Below the pieces are notes generated by a model. It was given only the letters and a program-made list of their open reading frames with translations. It was not told the DNA's origin and did no database searches. A stretch of 64,000 bases of DNA from Limibacterium fermenti (lineage in GTDB: Bacteria > Bacteroidota > Bacteroidia > Bacteroidales > Dysgonomonadaceae). Location of the stretch: positions 3,596,001 through 3,660,000 of the forward strand of contig NZ_CP159486.1 of the NCBI RefSeq assembly GCF_041902845.1, read 5' to 3'. The translations under genes and the position numbers were made by a program. Of this stretch, positions 44,285 through 52,853 are shown in pieces. Numbering within the stretch: position 1 is the stretch's first letter; each line of letters starts with the position of its first letter.

Positions 44285-45703
44285 ATGGGAAATCCGAAAG
44301 CATTTATGACGATACCGCGCAAAGAGGCCGGATATCGTCCGGTAAGCGAGCGAATATACGACTTCGGGGAAGTCGAGCAAACACTTCATCGCGAGGATCG
44401 CAAACTACAGGCCTCGCGGTGTATGGATTGCGGCATTCCGTTTTGCCAGTGGGGTTGCCCGTTGGGGAACAAAATGCCCGAATGGCAGGATCTTATTTAC
44501 AAAGGCAACTGGAAGAAAGCGATCGAAATATTACACGAAACGAATAACTTCCCCGACTTCACCGGGAGGATTTGCCCCGCCCCTTGCGAAAAATCGTGCG
44601 TCTTGTCGCTGCATGAGGCTCCGGTAACGATACGCGAAAACGAAGCGGCCGTCACCGAAGTAGCCTTTAACGAAGGGCTGATAAAAGCACAGGCGCCGGC
44701 ACACCGCACGGGACGCAAAGTAGCCGTGATCGGTTCGGGACCGGCAGGCATGGCGGCGGCGCAACAGCTCAACCGCAAAGGGCACCACGTGACGGTTTTC
44801 GAAAAAAGCCGGAGCGTCGGCGGGTTGCTTCGCTACGGGATACCCAACTTCAAGCTGGCGAAAAATGTCATCGACCGCCGGCTGACACAGTTGATAGAAG
44901 AAGGCATCGTCTTCCAAACACAGACCGAAATAGGGAAAGATATTCCCGGCAGCCGTCTTTTGGCCGACTACGATGCGGTATGTATCGCCATCGGCGCAGG
45001 ACATCCGAGGAACATCGACCCGCCCGGAAGGGATTTGAAGGGAATCTATTTCGCCATGGATTTCCTGTCGCAGGAGAACGAACTGCTGATGGAGGAAGAA
45101 CTCACGTTTTCCGAAAAGATCTCCGCCCGCAACAAACACGTATTGGTCATCGGCGGGGGCGACACCGGATCGGATTGTGTGGGCACCTCCATCCGCCAAC
45201 GGGCGCTTCAAGTCACGCAAATCGAAATCATGCCGAAGCCGCCGGTGGGCAAGAATCCGGCGACTCCGTGGCCTTATTATCCCCATATCCTCAAGACCTC
45301 TTCTTCGCACGAAGAAGGCTGCGAACGCCGATGGGCGCTCAACACCGTGTCTTTCAACGGTGAAAACGGACAGGTGAGGGAAGCGGTCGTGGAAGAAGTG
45401 CGTTGGGAGAAAGACGAAAACGGACGGATGAAAATGGTTCCGACCGGCCCAACGGAAGTGATGAAAGCCGACTTGGTATTGCTGGCTTTAGGCTTCGTGC
45501 ATCCGGTACACGCAGGGCTGCTCGATGAACTCGGCGTTGCCTACGATGCCCGGGGGAATGTAGCCGTCGACACCGCCGGACAGACGTCCGTCCCGAAAAT
45601 ATTCGCGACGGGCGATGCGTCGACGGGCGCCAGCTTGGTGGTCCGCGCCATCGCATCGGGACGGAAGGTCGCGGAACATATTCACCAAAAACTACTCGTT
45701 TAA
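44285..45703 (+). CDS. gltD: Glutamate synthase, small subunit
   Basis: 472 residues from ATG 44285 (a TTG lies 6 bases upstream). It is the NAD(P)H-dehydrogenase partner of GltB. An N-terminal 4Fe-4S binding region (CMDCGIPFCQWGCPLGN and CPAPCEKSC) is followed by an FAD motif VAVIGSGPAGMAAAQQLNRKG at about residue 145 and the NAD(P) motif VLVIGGGDTGSDCVGTS at about 285. The C-terminal ATGDASTGASLVVRAIASGR closes the FAD site. It is translationally close to gltB (2-base gap). Length and motifs are normal. Confidence 0.97.
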   Translation: MGNPKAFMTIPRKEAGYRPVSERIYDFGEVEQTLHREDRKLQASRCMDCGIPFCQWGCPLGNKMPEWQDLIYKGNWKKAIEILHETNNFPDFTGRICPAPCEKSCVLSLHEAPVTIRENEAAVTEVAFNEGLIKAQAPAHRTGRKVAVIGSGPAGMAAAQQLNRKGHHVTVFEKSRSVGGLLRYGIPNFKLAKNVIDRRLTQLIEEGIVFQTQTEIGKDIPGSRLLADYDAVCIAIGAGHPRNIDPPGRDLKGIYFAMDFLSQENELLMEEELTFSEKISARNKHVLVIGGGDTGSDCVGTSIRQRALQVTQIEIMPKPPVGKNPATPWPYYPHILKTSSSHEEGCERRWALNTVSFNGENGQVREAVVEEVRWEKDENGRMKMVPTGPTEVMKADLVLLALGFVHPVHAGLLDELGVAYDARGNVAVDTAGQTSVPKIFATGDASTGASLVVRAIASGRKVAEHIHQKLLV

Positions 45704-45865
45704 CGTTGGTCATTGCGAACTTGCTTCGCCTTCCTGCCATTGCGTACCTGATCCGCAATCTACCTGTATCAGGGGATTCCGAGTCAAGCGTGGAATAACG
45801 GCAGAATGCGCCGGGCGCGGAATGACGTTCTTTTGAAAGAGTCTCCATTTAAAAAATCAAACACT

Positions 45866-47533
45866 ATGTGTGGAATCGTTTGTACATTCAATATTAAAAC
45901 ATCCGAAGAAAGCCTCCGGACGCAATTACTCAAAATGTCGAAAAAGCTGCGCCACCGGGGGCCGGACTGGTCGGGCATTTTCGCCGACGAGCACGCCATC
46001 CTGGCGCATGAACGCCTGGCAATCGTCGATCCCGCTTCGGGCAAACAACCGCTGTACAGCAAGGACGGCAAGTTGGTGCTGGCGGTCAACGGCGAGATAT
46101 ACAACCATCGCGAAATTCGCGAACGGTATGCCGGCCGTTATGAGTTCCTTACGCAGTCGGACTGCGAAGTGATTCTGGCCTTGTACCGCGACAAGGGCCC
46201 GGACTTTCTGGAAGACCTGAACGGAATCTATGCGTTCGCCCTGTACGACCGGGAACAGAACCGCTTTCTGATCGGGCGCGATCCCATCGGCGTGATTCCC
46301 CTTTACCAGGGATGGGACAAAGACGGAGCCTTCTATGTCGCCTCCGAACTGAAAGCCCTGGAGGGATATTGCACGCAAATAGAGGAGTTCCTGCCGGGAC
46401 AGTATTATTACAGCCCCGACGGAAAGGCGGTGAAATGGTATCACCGCGACTGGACGGATTACGAATGCGTAAAAGACAACGTTTCCGATGGGGAGGCGTT
46501 GCGCAAGGCGTTGGAAGACGCCGTGGAACGTCAACTGATGAGCGACGTCCCTTACGGGGTATTGCTTTCGGGCGGACTGGACAGTTCCATCATTGCCGCC
46601 GTCGCCAAAAAGTTCGCCGCGAAACGCATCGAGACGAATAATCAAGAAGATGCCTGGTGGCCGCAATTGCATTCGTTCGCGATCGGGTTGGAAGGCTCGC
46701 CCGATTTAAAGGCCGCCGCCAAAGTCGCCCGCCACATCGGGACGGTTCATCACGAGCTTCATTATACGATTCAGGAAGGGTTGGATGCCATCCGAGATGT
46801 GATTTATCATATCGAAACATACGATGTAACAACGGTACGCGCCAGTACGCCGATGTATCTGCTGGCACGCTACATCAAATCGATGGGCGTGAAGATGGTG
46901 CTGTCAGGAGAAGGCGCCGACGAGCTCTTCGGCGGGTATCTGTACTTTCACAAGGCGCCCGACGCAAAAGAGTTTCATCAAGAAACAGTGCGGAAGTTGG
47001 GTAAATTGCATCAATACGACTGCCTGAGGGCGAATAAATCGCTGGCGGCATGGGGCGTGGAAGGGCGTGTGCCGTTTCTCGACAAGGAGTTTATCGATGT
47101 GGCGATGCGCCTGAATCCGGAAGACAAGAGGATCGGTAAGGGAAAGATTGAGAAATATATCCTTCGGAAGGCGTTTGAAAAGGATTTGCCGGAAGAGATC
47201 GTGTGGCGCCAGAAGGAACAGTTCTCCGACGGTGTGGGATACAATTGGATCGACACGCTGAAGGCGGTTGCCGATAAGAGGGTCACGGACGAACAAATGG
47301 CGAACGTGCGTTATCGTTTTCCGATTCATCCGCCGCTCAACAAAGAGGAATATATGTACCGGAGCATTTATTCGGAACTCTTTCCGTCCGATTCGGCGGC
47401 GAAGTGCGTGCCGTCGGTTCCGTCGGTTGCGTGCAGCACGCCGGTCGCCCTAAAATGGGATGAGGCATTCCGGAAAAATGCCGACCCGTCGGGACGGGCG
47501 GTGCAAACGGTACACGAACACGGATATAAATAG
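45866..47533 (+). CDS. asnB: Asparagine synthase B (glutamine-hydrolysing)
   Basis: 555 residues. The start is ATG 45866 because the amidotransferase nucleophile must be Cys2 (MCGIVCTF); the frame is open to 45806, but that would bury the Cys. The N-terminal glutaminase domain (1-200: LRHRGPDWSG, HERLAIVDP, VNGEIYNH, FLTQSDCEV) is followed by the synthetase domain with the PP-loop LLSGGLDSSIIAA (about 235) and LSGEGADELFGGYLYF. It converts aspartate and glutamine to asparagine. It is the last gene of the nitrogen run, 162 bases after gltD. The last 25 or so codons are low in conservation (Ser/Pro/Val-rich), then repeat arrays begin. Confidence 0.96.
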   Translation: MCGIVCTFNIKTSEESLRTQLLKMSKKLRHRGPDWSGIFADEHAILAHERLAIVDPASGKQPLYSKDGKLVLAVNGEIYNHREIRERYAGRYEFLTQSDCEVILALYRDKGPDFLEDLNGIYAFALYDREQNRFLIGRDPIGVIPLYQGWDKDGAFYVASELKALEGYCTQIEEFLPGQYYYSPDGKAVKWYHRDWTDYECVKDNVSDGEALRKALEDAVERQLMSDVPYGVLLSGGLDSSIIAAVAKKFAAKRIETNNQEDAWWPQLHSFAIGLEGSPDLKAAAKVARHIGTVHHELHYTIQEGLDAIRDVIYHIETYDVTTVRASTPMYLLARYIKSMGVKMVLSGEGADELFGGYLYFHKAPDAKEFHQETVRKLGKLHQYDCLRANKSLAAWGVEGRVPFLDKEFIDVAMRLNPEDKRIGKGKIEKYILRKAFEKDLPEEIVWRQKEQFSDGVGYNWIDTLKAVADKRVTDEQMANVRYRFPIHPPLNKEEYMYRSIYSELFPSDSAAKCVPSVPSVACSTPVALKWDEAFRKNADPSGRAVQTVHEHGYK

Positions 47534-47557
47534 ACGGAGAGAGAAAGGGACATTGGA

Positions 47558-47762
47558 CAATAACAAATTACGAATGACAAATGACGAATTACAAATTACA
47601 AATTACAAATGACGAATGACAAATTACAAATGACGAATGAAGAATGAAGTCTAAAGACTGGAGACATTGGACAATTACGAATGACAAATTACAAATGAAG
47701 TCTAAAGACCGGAGACCAGTGACTGGAGACCGAAGACTGAAGACCGGAGACCGGTAACCGGG
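47558..47762. repeat. Short-word arrays between asnB and recA
   Basis: AT-rich words AATTACAAATGACGAATGAC (47561-47645, 47668-47697) alternate with words AGACTGGAGACATTGG and AGACCGGAGACCAGTGACTGG (47645-47667, 47700-47760). There is no gene between 47534 and 47907; the remaining part holds the recA hairpin at 47865. Confidence 0.7.
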
Positions 47763-47864
47763 GTTTCATTTGAATTTCGTGTTCCTTTATTCTATGGTGG
47801 AAATCCATTGAATCAATTCTATTTTTTATCTAATGTATCACCGTCCATCGTCTACGATTTTATT

Positions 47865-47895
47865 ACCGGGGCATCGTTTAATAAGATACCCCGGT
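47865..47895 (-). terminator. Hairpin after recA
   Basis: ACCGGGG-c-ATC pairs with GAT-a-CCCCGGT, 12 bases beyond the recA stop. On the minus strand it is followed by AATAAAATC, a poor U-tract. Confidence 0.6.
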
Positions 47896-47907
47896 GATTT
47901 CAATCAT

Positions 47908-48927
47908 TTATTTCTTTCCTTTCAAGGCTTCGAAGACCAACGTTTCGAGTTCCTCCATCAGTTCGGGATTGTCCTTGAGCGTTTGTTTGGCGGCATCGCG
48001 CCCCTGTCCGAGTTTGGTTTCGTTGTAACTGAACCACGACCCGCTCTTCTTGACGATATTGAGTTCGACACCTTGATCGATTATCTCTCCTTCCCGAGAA
48101 ATACCTTCGCCGTACATAATATCGAACTCAGCCTTGCGGAAGGGCGGGGCGACCTTATTCTTGACGACTTTTACCCGGGTTTCGTTACCGATGACCTTGT
48201 CTCCGTCTTTCAACTGTGTTCCGCGACGGATGTCGAGTCGCACCGAGGCATAAAACTTCAACGCGTTTCCGCCGGTGGTCGTTTCGGGACTGCCGAACAT
48301 GACGCCGATTTTCTCGCGCAACTGGTTGATGAAAATACACGTGGTTTTGGTCTTACTGATGGTCGAAGCCAGCTTTCGAAGAGCCTGCGACATCAACCGG
48401 GCTTGCAAACCCACATTCGAATCGCCCATATCGCCCTCGATTTCTTTTTTCGGCGTAAGCGCCGCAACCGAGTCGATGACCACGATATCCACGGCCGAAG
48501 AACGGATGAGCTGTTCGGCAATCTCCAACGCTTCTTCTCCGCTGCTGGGCTGGGAAATAAGGAGCTCATCGGTATTTACGCCCAGGTTTTTCGCATAGAG
48601 ACGGTCGAAGGCGTGCTCCGCATCGATAAAAGCGGCCACTCCACCCACCTTTTGCGCTTCCGCAATGGCATGGATAGCCAACGTGGTTTTACCCGAAGAC
48701 TCCGGGCCGTATATTTCAATGATACGCCCGCGCGGATAACCGCCTACTCCCAGCGCCGCATTTAAGCCGATGGAACCGGTAGAGATCACATCAACGGGTT
48801 CTATTTCTTCATCCCCCATCTTCATGATAGCTCCCTTTCCGTACGTTTTTTCGATCTTATCCATCGCCGCGCGCAATGCTTTCAGCTTCTCACTTGCGTT
48901 GTTTTTGTTGTCTTTATCTTCTGCCAT
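47908..48927 (-). CDS. recA: RecA recombinase
   Basis: 339 residues. DNA strand-exchange ATPase for homologous recombination and the SOS response. Motifs: Walker A GPESSGKTT, the catalytic-Glu region AFIDAEHAFD, Walker B VDIVVIDSVAAL, loop L1 (EIEGDMGDSNVG), loop L2 start TCIFINQLREKIGVMFG, then TTGGNALKFYASVRLDIRR. The length is normal with a short acidic C-terminus. It lies 71 bases after bcp, the gap being an AT-rich word array. No LexA-type box was recognised upstream. Confidence 0.97.
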   Translation of the reverse strand: MAEDKDNKNNASEKLKALRAAMDKIEKTYGKGAIMKMGDEEIEPVDVISTGSIGLNAALGVGGYPRGRIIEIYGPESSGKTTLAIHAIAEAQKVGGVAAFIDAEHAFDRLYAKNLGVNTDELLISQPSSGEEALEIAEQLIRSSAVDIVVIDSVAALTPKKEIEGDMGDSNVGLQARLMSQALRKLASTISKTKTTCIFINQLREKIGVMFGSPETTTGGNALKFYASVRLDIRRGTQLKDGDKVIGNETRVKVVKNKVAPPFRKAEFDIMYGEGISREGEIIDQGVELNIVKKSGSWFSYNETKLGQGRDAAKQTLKDNPELMEELETLVFEALKGKK

Positions 48928-48935
48928 TGTGTAAA

Positions 48936-49005
48936 TTAATTACAAATTACTAATTACAAATTACTAATTACGAATTACAAATTACGAATTAAGGATTGTC
49001 AATTG
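48936..49005. repeat. AT-rich word array between bcp and recA
   Basis: Repeated words of the type TTACAAATTACTAA and TTACGAATTACAAA, ending AATTGTCAATTG. The array lies directly upstream of recA and probably within its transcript. Confidence 0.65.
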
Positions 49006-49466
49006 TCAATTATTTTCAGTATCTGCTCCGCATGGTCTTGCGTATCGACATTGCGCCCTTCGATGATATGAGAGATGACGCCGTTTTCATCCACCAAAAA
49101 AGTGGTGCGCACGGTTCCCATATATTTCTTTCCCATCATCGATTTTTCGCGCCATACGCCGAAATGCTCGACAAGTTTTTTTTCGGTGTCGGTAATCAAG
49201 GGGAAAGGAAGCTTTTGCTTCGCGATAAACTTTTTATGCGAAGCGGCATCGTCGACACTGACGCCGACTATCTGAATACCGGCCTTTAACAAGTCCTTGT
49301 ATCCGTCGCGCAGACTGCAAGCCTGGGCGGTGCAGCCCGGCGTATTGTCTTTCGGATAAAAATACAAGGCGAGTTTTTTGCCTTTGAAATCGCTTGCTTT
49401 CAGTTCTTTTCCTTCTTGATCGAGACCCAATATCCCGGGAATTTTATCTCCTATTGATAATGCCAT
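48999..49466 (-). CDS. bcp: Thiol peroxidase of the Bcp/PrxQ type
   Basis: 155 residues. Thioredoxin-dependent peroxiredoxin that reduces hydrogen peroxide and organic peroxides in the cytoplasm. The active site YPKDNTPGCTAQACSLRD has the peroxidatic Cys and, five residues on, the resolving Cys typical of the alpha2-helix PrxQ class; VSVDDAASHKKF and RTTFLVDENG are also family features. Its last codons are in the word array before recA. Confidence 0.94.
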   Translation of the reverse strand: MALSIGDKIPGILGLDQEGKELKASDFKGKKLALYFYPKDNTPGCTAQACSLRDGYKDLLKAGIQIVGVSVDDAASHKKFIAKQKLPFPLITDTEKKLVEHFGVWREKSMMGKKYMGTVRTTFLVDENGVISHIIEGRNVDTQDHAEQILKIIDN

Positions 49467-49548
49467 TTTCTTCTACTTTATTTTATCTGTTTAAAGATTC
49501 AAAGGTACAAAACTTTCTTGTATCCGGGAAAAAGAGAGCAAAAAAAAG

Positions 49549-49635
49549 GATGAATGATGATGTATGAAATGATGAGTCACCGGTCTTCTGTCCTTCGACT
49601 GAATTCATACATCATGCTTCATCCTTCATCATCCT
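49549..49635. repeat. Short-word array (GATGAATGATG / CATCATCCTTCATC type)
   Basis: Words of GATGAATGATGATG followed by their inverse CATACATCATGCTTCATCC, with AGTCACCGGTCTTCTG between them. The halves could form a long imperfect hairpin. The array abuts the 3' end of the gene at 49634. Confidence 0.6.
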
Positions 49636-50317
49636 ATTTTTCCGGCTCTTTCTTTTGGTCGCTTTGCCCGCCGGAAACATCTACAATGATGCGGGCATTC
49701 TTGTATTCGCCGTAGAACGTCGGGTCGGAAGACAAGTACGGCAACATCAGCACGTCCATCTCGTTGTGCAGTAAATCCATACCTTCTTTCACCTTCAGCG
49801 CCAAATCGACAGTCGCTTGCTTCTTAAATGCCCTCAAAGCCCCACGCCCGGGTTCCTGAAGCGGAAACGACTCGAGACCCTTATCCAATGCGGTAAGGTC
49901 GTCGGCCGTTATCCCCTGCGCCACCAACGATTCGGCTAAGGGTGCGGCCGCGTCGCGGATGGTCTTCGCCTCCGCCACTAAATCGCTTTCGCGGCAACGA
50001 TTTAAGTAGGAACGCGTCACGGTCGATAGGGCAATGAGCTTAAGGTCTTTCTGAACCACCGCATACGCATGCGTTCCGTTGGCGACTTTAAAAACGATGT
50101 TTTCGAGGTCTTTGCGTTGTTTATTCTTGACGGCGGTATATCCCTTTTGATTGATTACCTGCCGCTGATGGTCGGTATGCACATCCGTAATAATCGCTTT
50201 TAACTGTACATGACAGTTTATCAACGGCTCATTGCCGGTTATTTTACTTGCTCTGAGAGTCATCATTTCATCGACTCTTTCCATTGTATTGGTTTGATTT
50301 ATTTGATGTCTAGTCAT
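49634..50317 (-). CDS. Uncharacterised Bacteroidetes protein, about 227 residues
   Basis: From ATG 50317 (MTRHQINQTNTMERVDEM). The frame stays open 135 bases further up but loses any conserved look. It has no signal peptide or membrane helix and is mostly helical, with LESFPLQEPGRGALRAFKKQA and a C-terminal beta segment ARIIVDVSG. I recall similar opening sequences (MTR.QINQTN) in unnamed Bacteroides proteins of about 200 residues, but know no function. A heptad-repeat ORF is divergent from it, 88 bases away. Confidence 0.65.
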   Translation of the reverse strand: MTRHQINQTNTMERVDEMMTLRASKITGNEPLINCHVQLKAIITDVHTDHQRQVINQKGYTAVKNKQRKDLENIVFKVANGTHAYAVVQKDLKLIALSTVTRSYLNRCRESDLVAEAKTIRDAAAPLAESLVAQGITADDLTALDKGLESFPLQEPGRGALRAFKKQATVDLALKVKEGMDLLHNEMDVLMLPYLSSDPTFYGEYKNARIIVDVSGGQSDQKKEPEK

Positions 50318-50405
50318 CTTATTAAAAATTGATATGAATGGATAAATGGCGGAAGAACATCCCTTATGGGAGCCTCCGCAGGACATAAAATGACGGGTGC
50401 ATGGA

Positions 50406-50705
50406 ATGATTTTATCACTGCATCCCTTCAAGATGTCGCTGAACGGCTTCAAGATGCCGCTGAACGACCTAAAACTGACAATGAAGCAGTTAAAGCTGCC
50501 ACTGTGTCACCAAAACCTGCCATTGAAGCAGTTCGAGATAGCATTGAACGACCTTGACCTGCCATTGAGGCAGCCAAAGATGCCACTACGTCACCCAAAT
50601 CTGCCATTGAGGCAGTCGCAGCGTTCAATGAATGACCGGAGACGAACATTGAAAGGGTCTCAGCGTCCATTGAACGACCTTAACACACAAAACACTAAGG
50701 GATAA
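50406..50705 (+). CDS. Heptad-repeat small protein from a 21-bp tandem repeat
   Basis: 99 residues from ATG 50406. From 50427 to about 50679 the DNA has a strict 21-bp period, giving 12 heptads of the pattern x-K-[LM]-P-L-x-x: FKMSLNG, FKMPLND, LKLTMKQ, LKLPLCH, QNLPLKQ, FEIALND, LDLPLRQ, PKMPLRH, PNLPLRQ, SQRSMND, RRRTLKG, SQRPLND. The product would be basic and amphipathic. Other frames are also largely open because of the repeat, so coding is not proven; the first reading frame has no stop over all 12 units, whereas the frame starting at 50366 has stops. The function is unknown. A decayed relative is at 27901-28314. Confidence 0.5.
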   Translation: MILSLHPFKMSLNGFKMPLNDLKLTMKQLKLPLCHQNLPLKQFEIALNDLDLPLRQPKMPLRHPNLPLRQSQRSMNDRRRTLKGSQRPLNDLNTQNTKG

Positions 50706-50971
50706 TTGCCGTCGTGCGGCGGGCAAGCGTGCCTGCGTCGTTTATATCCGACGGCCGGGCTTCTCCAAAATAAGCGGTATATTACTATGTTTCATATTCT
50801 ATAAATTAAAAAGTAATTTTATAGCGGTGAGTCGTATATGAAACGGCTGGCATCGTGAATTAACGCGGTAAAGATACGGTTTTTTCGGAAAACAAAGAAA
50901 ATTTTTCAAAAAATTTTCCCGTCGGAGAAAGACGATGTGCGAATTGGCTAATTTGCTAATTATTGATCTTC
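50706..50971. other. Intergenic region after the heptad-repeat ORF
   Basis: About 265 bases with a GC-rich patch (GCCGTCGTGCGGCGGGCAAG, then CCGACGGCCGGG, able to fold on itself) and an AT-rich tail. No gene is seen. Confidence 0.5.
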
Positions 50972-51364
50972 CTAAATCAACCGGTAAAGTTCTTGAAGGT
51001 AACCTTCCACTTTGTCCACTAACGGTAAAATATCATCTGCACCGAGAATGGCCCAATCATCATAATCGCCGGATTGACGTAACTCAAAAAGCCGGCTGTA
51101 GAAACTTCCCCATTCATCGCTTATAATACCGGTGCGAATAAAGTGCAGACCAAGCAAACGAATTACACCGGAATGAGTGGATGCAAAATAATTATTTTTC
51201 AGTAATAGAGCGCTGGTCATATAATAACAGGCATAATACATTCGATTAGCAGCTGCATACCAATATTCATTAGCAATAATACCTTTCGCCTCCTGCCACG
51301 TTTCGAACGCCCGGTTAACACGGTTATGTATAAGAGCCGCTTTCTCTTCATCCGTTAATTTCAT
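50972..51364 (-). CDS. HEPN-domain protein (partner of MNT)
   Basis: 130 residues, all-helical: NRVNRAFETWQEAKGIIANEYWYAAANRMYYACYYMTSALLL is the typical HEPN first half, followed by FYSRLFELRQSGDYDDW. Classical HEPN ribonucleases have R-x4-6-H; here the Arg is followed by QSGDYDD without His, so the nuclease site may be altered or of the DY subtype. The gene overlaps the MNT gene by 4 bases (ATGA). MNT/HEPN pairs act as toxin-antitoxin modules in which the MNT enzyme modifies the HEPN toxin by AMPylation. Confidence 0.87.
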   Translation of the reverse strand: MKLTDEEKAALIHNRVNRAFETWQEAKGIIANEYWYAAANRMYYACYYMTSALLLKNNYFASTHSGVIRLLGLHFIRTGIISDEWGSFYSRLFELRQSGDYDDWAILGADDILPLVDKVEGYLQELYRLI

Positions 51365-51699
51365 AACTCAATACCTTCCGCTTCTACATTTTTAAAAAAA
51401 AGAGTACCCTCTCTCTTCATCCATTCCGAAAGCGTATAAAGCTTCATACTAAAATAGGCTCCGAAATCCCATCCTACGCGCACAAACGGATAAGCAAGCC
51501 GGTCGAAATCAGACGGGCTAAGAACATCTTTATCTACTAAAATCAATAGATCCCAATCCGAATCGGGACCGGCGTCGCCTCGCGCTTGGGAACCGAAAAG
51601 AATCAATTTACTTTCCGGCACGACTTCCTCCTTGACTTTCTTTATTTGTTGAATAATTGTATTGCGATCAAGTGTTGACATACTTACAAGTGTTGACAT
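51361..51699 (-). CDS. MNT-type nucleotidyltransferase (antitoxin)
   Basis: 112 residues from ATG 51699, or 106 from the second ATG at 51681. The minimal nucleotidyltransferase motif ILFGSQARGDAGPDSDWDLLILVD contains GS and D-x-D for metal binding. It is probably the antitoxin that adenylylates its HEPN partner encoded directly downstream. The start region is a tandem 18-bp duplication (GTGTTGACATACTTACAA, then GTGTTGACATACTTAATT), so the protein begins MSTLVSMSTLD with either start usable. Confidence 0.88.
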   Translation of the reverse strand: MSTLVSMSTLDRNTIIQQIKKVKEEVVPESKLILFGSQARGDAGPDSDWDLLILVDKDVLSPSDFDRLAYPFVRVGWDFGAYFSMKLYTLSEWMKREGTLFFKNVEAEGIEL

Positions 51700-51767
51700 A
51701 CTTAATTGTTTTAGTAGAACAAAAATACAGAATCTTCTTTATTTCACAAGTATTATCCGGGAGATTC

Positions 51768-52451
51768 TTACAGCATTCTCTGCAAATCGCCGCGGCGGAG
51801 AATATCGATTGTGCGACCGTCTACGCCAATAATTCCCTCCTCCGCCAGTTGCATCATCACATTCACCAGAGCCGGACGCGAAACACCGAACAAGTGCGCC
51901 AGGTCTTGCTTCGATATTTTCAGTTGGCACACGCGTTCGCCTTTCGACTCTTTGAGGATGTAATACGCCAGCTTCGCACGAATGGTGCGCAACGAAACCA
52001 ACCGCAATTTCTCGGTTAAATGAACGACTTTATTCGACACGAACATCAGAAAAGCATCCCTGAACGCGTCATACTTCCGGATTAAGAAATACACGTTCTC
52101 CTTCGGAATCAAAATGGCCGCACAGTCGGTAAACCCTATCGCCGTAACAGGCGAATGGTTATCATCGGCAAACAAAAATGCGGGAGCCAGCGGGTTGGGA
52201 GCTTTAAGATGCGCAACCTCCATAAAGTCTCCCTTTTCATCGGACATTTCGGTACGCACTTCGCCTTGTATCAAGATATACAACATTTTATATTCCGCTC
52301 CCTGAGCAAAAAGCATATCCCCTTTACCATACCGTTTGAGCGTATAACGCACATCTTGAAGAAACTCTTCACGCCGCTCGGGAGGGATGGAACTACAGAG
52401 CGGACACTTGAATATGAGCGGACCGTATGCGGATGAATGTTGGTTTGTCAT
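51768..52451 (-). CDS. Crp/Fnr-family regulator, second copy
   Basis: 227 residues. The N-terminal sensor barrel covers about 20-135 (KGDMLFAQGAEYKMLYILIQGEV); the C-terminal winged helix covers about 160-220 (ISKQDLAHLFGVSRPALVNVMMQL). It resembles the HcpR-like protein at 5835 in layout, including the NPLAPAFLFADDN segment where the other has HPLAPAFIFAGQN, so the two are paralogues. The N-terminus has CPLC, absent from FNR-type cluster arrangements. It is divergent from the nrfH fusion; in many Bacteroidetes such regulators sit by nrfHA. No TGTAAC-N4-GTTACA site is present here. Confidence 0.88.
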   Translation of the reverse strand: MTNQHSSAYGPLIFKCPLCSSIPPERREEFLQDVRYTLKRYGKGDMLFAQGAEYKMLYILIQGEVRTEMSDEKGDFMEVAHLKAPNPLAPAFLFADDNHSPVTAIGFTDCAAILIPKENVYFLIRKYDAFRDAFLMFVSNKVVHLTEKLRLVSLRTIRAKLAYYILKESKGERVCQLKISKQDLAHLFGVSRPALVNVMMQLAEEGIIGVDGRTIDILRRGDLQRML

Positions 52452-52572
52452 ATTATTTTTAAATAACTATCGGATGAATAGGCGTTTCCCTTACGAAAAT
52501 ACATCTTTTTTTCCTATTCGTCATATTTATTACACTTTTTTCAGCAGAAGAAGGCTATTTTTACGGAAATAA

Positions 52573-52824
52573 TAAGTTGAAATGGTTGCAACTAAATCAG
52601 AAACATTTAGAAACTGTTTAAATTTCTTACGAAGACTGTAATTAAACTATTCTTCGCCTTCAAAAAGTTTCTTTTTTGTATTCTTCTTCCTCTTATTTGG
52701 CTCAAATAGCCCGCTATTATCGCCAAAACGAGAAAGAACACTGCTAAAAAATAATTCTTTTTGAATCGCGAAAGAAATTTAAAAAGATTCTTAGTTGCAA
52801 CGACACAACTTACGAAACTTGAAT
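52573..52824. repeat. MITE-like imperfect inverted repeat upstream of the nrfH fusion
   Basis: Left arm: TAAGTTG (52573-52579), GTTGCAACTAA (52585-52595), TTTAAATTTCTT (52617-52628). Right arm, inverted: AAGAAATTTAAA (52773-52784), TTAGTTGCAAC (52791-52801), CAACTTA (52806-52812), then CTTACGAAACTTGA, which resembles the end of the 20667-type repeat. The interior (about 145 bases) is non-coding. The region 52452-52853 holds no gene. The repeat ends about 30 bases before the fusion gene's ATG, where its promoter would be expected. Confidence 0.65.
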
Positions 52825-52853
52825 AATGAATACTCTAGCATAGAAAACCGGTC

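Noticed and set aside
50366..50670. Alternative frames across the 21-bp repeat (plus-strand AIEA-type heptads; minus-strand ASMA-type heptads)
   Set aside because: All frames tend to be open in a 21-bp repeat. The frame at 50366 has a stop after about 60 codons and the minus-strand frame has no continuation. The frame from 50406 is open over all 12 units, so only that one is listed.
52452..52853. TGTAAC-N4-GTTACA operator near the second Crp/Fnr gene
   Set aside because: Only the 8-bp palindrome GTTGCAAC is present, as part of the inverted repeat arms; it differs from the hcp operators in core and spacing.
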